In this document: positions 62,937 to 64,000 of the stretch, one piece after another | Numbering within the stretch: the stretch's first letter is position 1 | Layout: every line of letters starts with the position of its first letter | Source: Tenebrio molitor | Lineage: Eukaryota > Arthropoda > Insecta > Coleoptera > Tenebrionidae | DNA length: 64,000 bases | Reading direction: 5' to 3' | Assembly (NCBI RefSeq): GCF_963966145.1 | Contig: NC_091051.1 | Location: forward strand, 13,020,001 to 13,084,000 | Notes under the pieces: generated by a model | Database searches by the model: none | What the model saw: only the letters and a program-made list of their open reading frames with translations | Told to the model about the DNA's origin: nothing | Translations under genes and position numbers: made by a program

Positions 62937-63386
62937 ACAGGGTGTAACAAAAATAGGTGCATTAATTTTAACTGGTAATAGAACTCGTCAAAAGCAACAA
63001 CTTTTCTATCTACCATTTTGCCGAAAAAAATTGGAGAGATTTTTCACTAAAATAGCCCTACGCCACTAAATACTGCAATGGCTAATTGAGATCAGCGCTA
63101 ATCTGAAAAAAACGTCCATTTTCATCCAGAAAACGTGTTTTGACCCCGAAATCGAAATTCAAACAAATCTACCCGTATAGCAAAAAATCCACTTCGTAAG
63201 AATCTGGTTGTTTCACATTTTTAGGTAGCTTAGTTTTGGTGAAATGAGCGGTTTTAGGAAAATCTTTCCTACTTTTTTAAGCCATTACGCACCGTTTTTC
63301 GCCAAAATGGCAAAAAGAAAAGTTGTTCCTTTTGATGAGTTCTATTACCAGTTAAAATTAATGCACTTATTTCTGTTACACCCTGT
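62937..63386. mobile_element. 450-bp MITE related to family B
   Basis: ACAGGGTGTAACAAAAATAG at the left mirrors CTATTTTTGTTACACCCTGT-like sequence at the right (with CTTATTTCTGTTACACCCTG). Arms of about 70 bases include TTAATTTTAACTGGTAATAG and AGAACTCGTCAAAAG. The same layout (ACAGGGTGT, then TTAATTTTAAC, then GAACTCG) occurs in family B, so this looks like a diverged cousin. Confidence 0.85.
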
Positions 63387-64000
63387 ATATTTATTTTATT
63401 CTATCCACTTAGGCAGCTGAAATTAAACTAAACTAGGGAACTAATGAAACATCAAACGTGTAGCGCAAACCACAAACAAAGAATCACATAAGCTAACTCT
63501 GAATTTGCGAATTGCAGTGTTATTGGACCGTGTCTACAGAACTGCTGCTCAATGTTGATAACGGTGATTCATTAATTTAGGAACCGTTCTCAAATACAAA
63601 CTACATATTTTTAATCTTCGTTCATGACAATAATAACGTAATAATTTCAGCAACAGGAATAGTACCCCAATCTCTTTTTAAAAATTTAAAAATTTTGGAC
63701 TTAGAGAACACATTGGTGGTTGAAATTCAAAAAGGTATATTATTATACTCATGTCACATCGTGAGGAAATTCCTTAACATTGACACAGAACATAAAACAC
63801 AAAAAAGTCAAAATGCGGAGGCGAGACGCCGGTAATTATGTTGATAAGCACTGCACTATTACTTGATAGTATTATCCGTAATAGTGTATGTACTCCGGCA
63901 AAATTGCCGTGCCGCCGGGTGCAGGTGTACACTTATGGCTGGATTGTTCAAGTTAAGCCATACGCTTTGAAATCATTTGTTTTTCACAGTCGCCCTTGAC

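Noticed and set aside
1..64000. CRISPR arrays, tRNA and rRNA genes
   Set aside because: No regularly spaced repeats, no cloverleaf with TΨC/D-arm signatures and no rRNA-like blocks were seen; composition is eukaryotic.

Overview
The window looks like an AT-rich nuclear genome from an arthropod, most likely an insect. The evidence is long non-coding tracts, spliced coding exons with good GT/AG sites, many short terminal-inverted-repeat (TIR) elements without transposase, microsatellites, and two GCGCC-type motifs resembling insect CTCF sites. There is no bacterial-style gene packing, and I see no rRNA or tRNA gene. I cannot name the species; a beetle would fit the style, but that is a guess.

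Only one gene can be assembled with some confidence. It lies on the minus strand. A first coding exon (37941 down to 37452) starts at an ATG preceded directly by an in-frame TGA and ends in a consensus donor. A second exon (8047 down to 7940) has a clean acceptor and donor and joins in the matching phase (phase 1 to phase 1). The first about 200 residues are low-complexity, Asn/Ser/Pro-rich and nuclear-regulator-like, with a PLDFT motif that resembles a CtBP-binding motif. An E93/Mblk-1/LCOR-type transcription factor is possible but unproven. The intron between them is about 29.4 kb, and the rest of the protein should lie left of position 7940 or beyond the window. A GC-richer block (about 36980-38250) covers exon 1, its presumed 5' UTR with a small uORF, and a probable promoter with TATA and CCAAT motifs.

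Region by region: 1-7939 is presumed intron 2 or later intron, with a direct repeat pair, a 94-nt hairpin and two MITEs. 8048-37451 is intron 1, with about ten short TIR or hairpin elements. 38250-57600 is upstream sequence with a tandem duplication, several MITEs and one CTCF-like site. 57600-58000 has a base composition unlike its surroundings, a possible plus-strand terminal exon and a second CTCF-like site. 61.9-63.4 kb is a cluster of three different MITEs. Most open reading frames elsewhere are short and unrecognisable and are best read as chance.

The main genome-level signal is a set of non-autonomous elements: one family with five copies, one with two copies plus a structurally related cousin, one pair sharing TATGCAAC ends, and about ten single-copy TIR elements.
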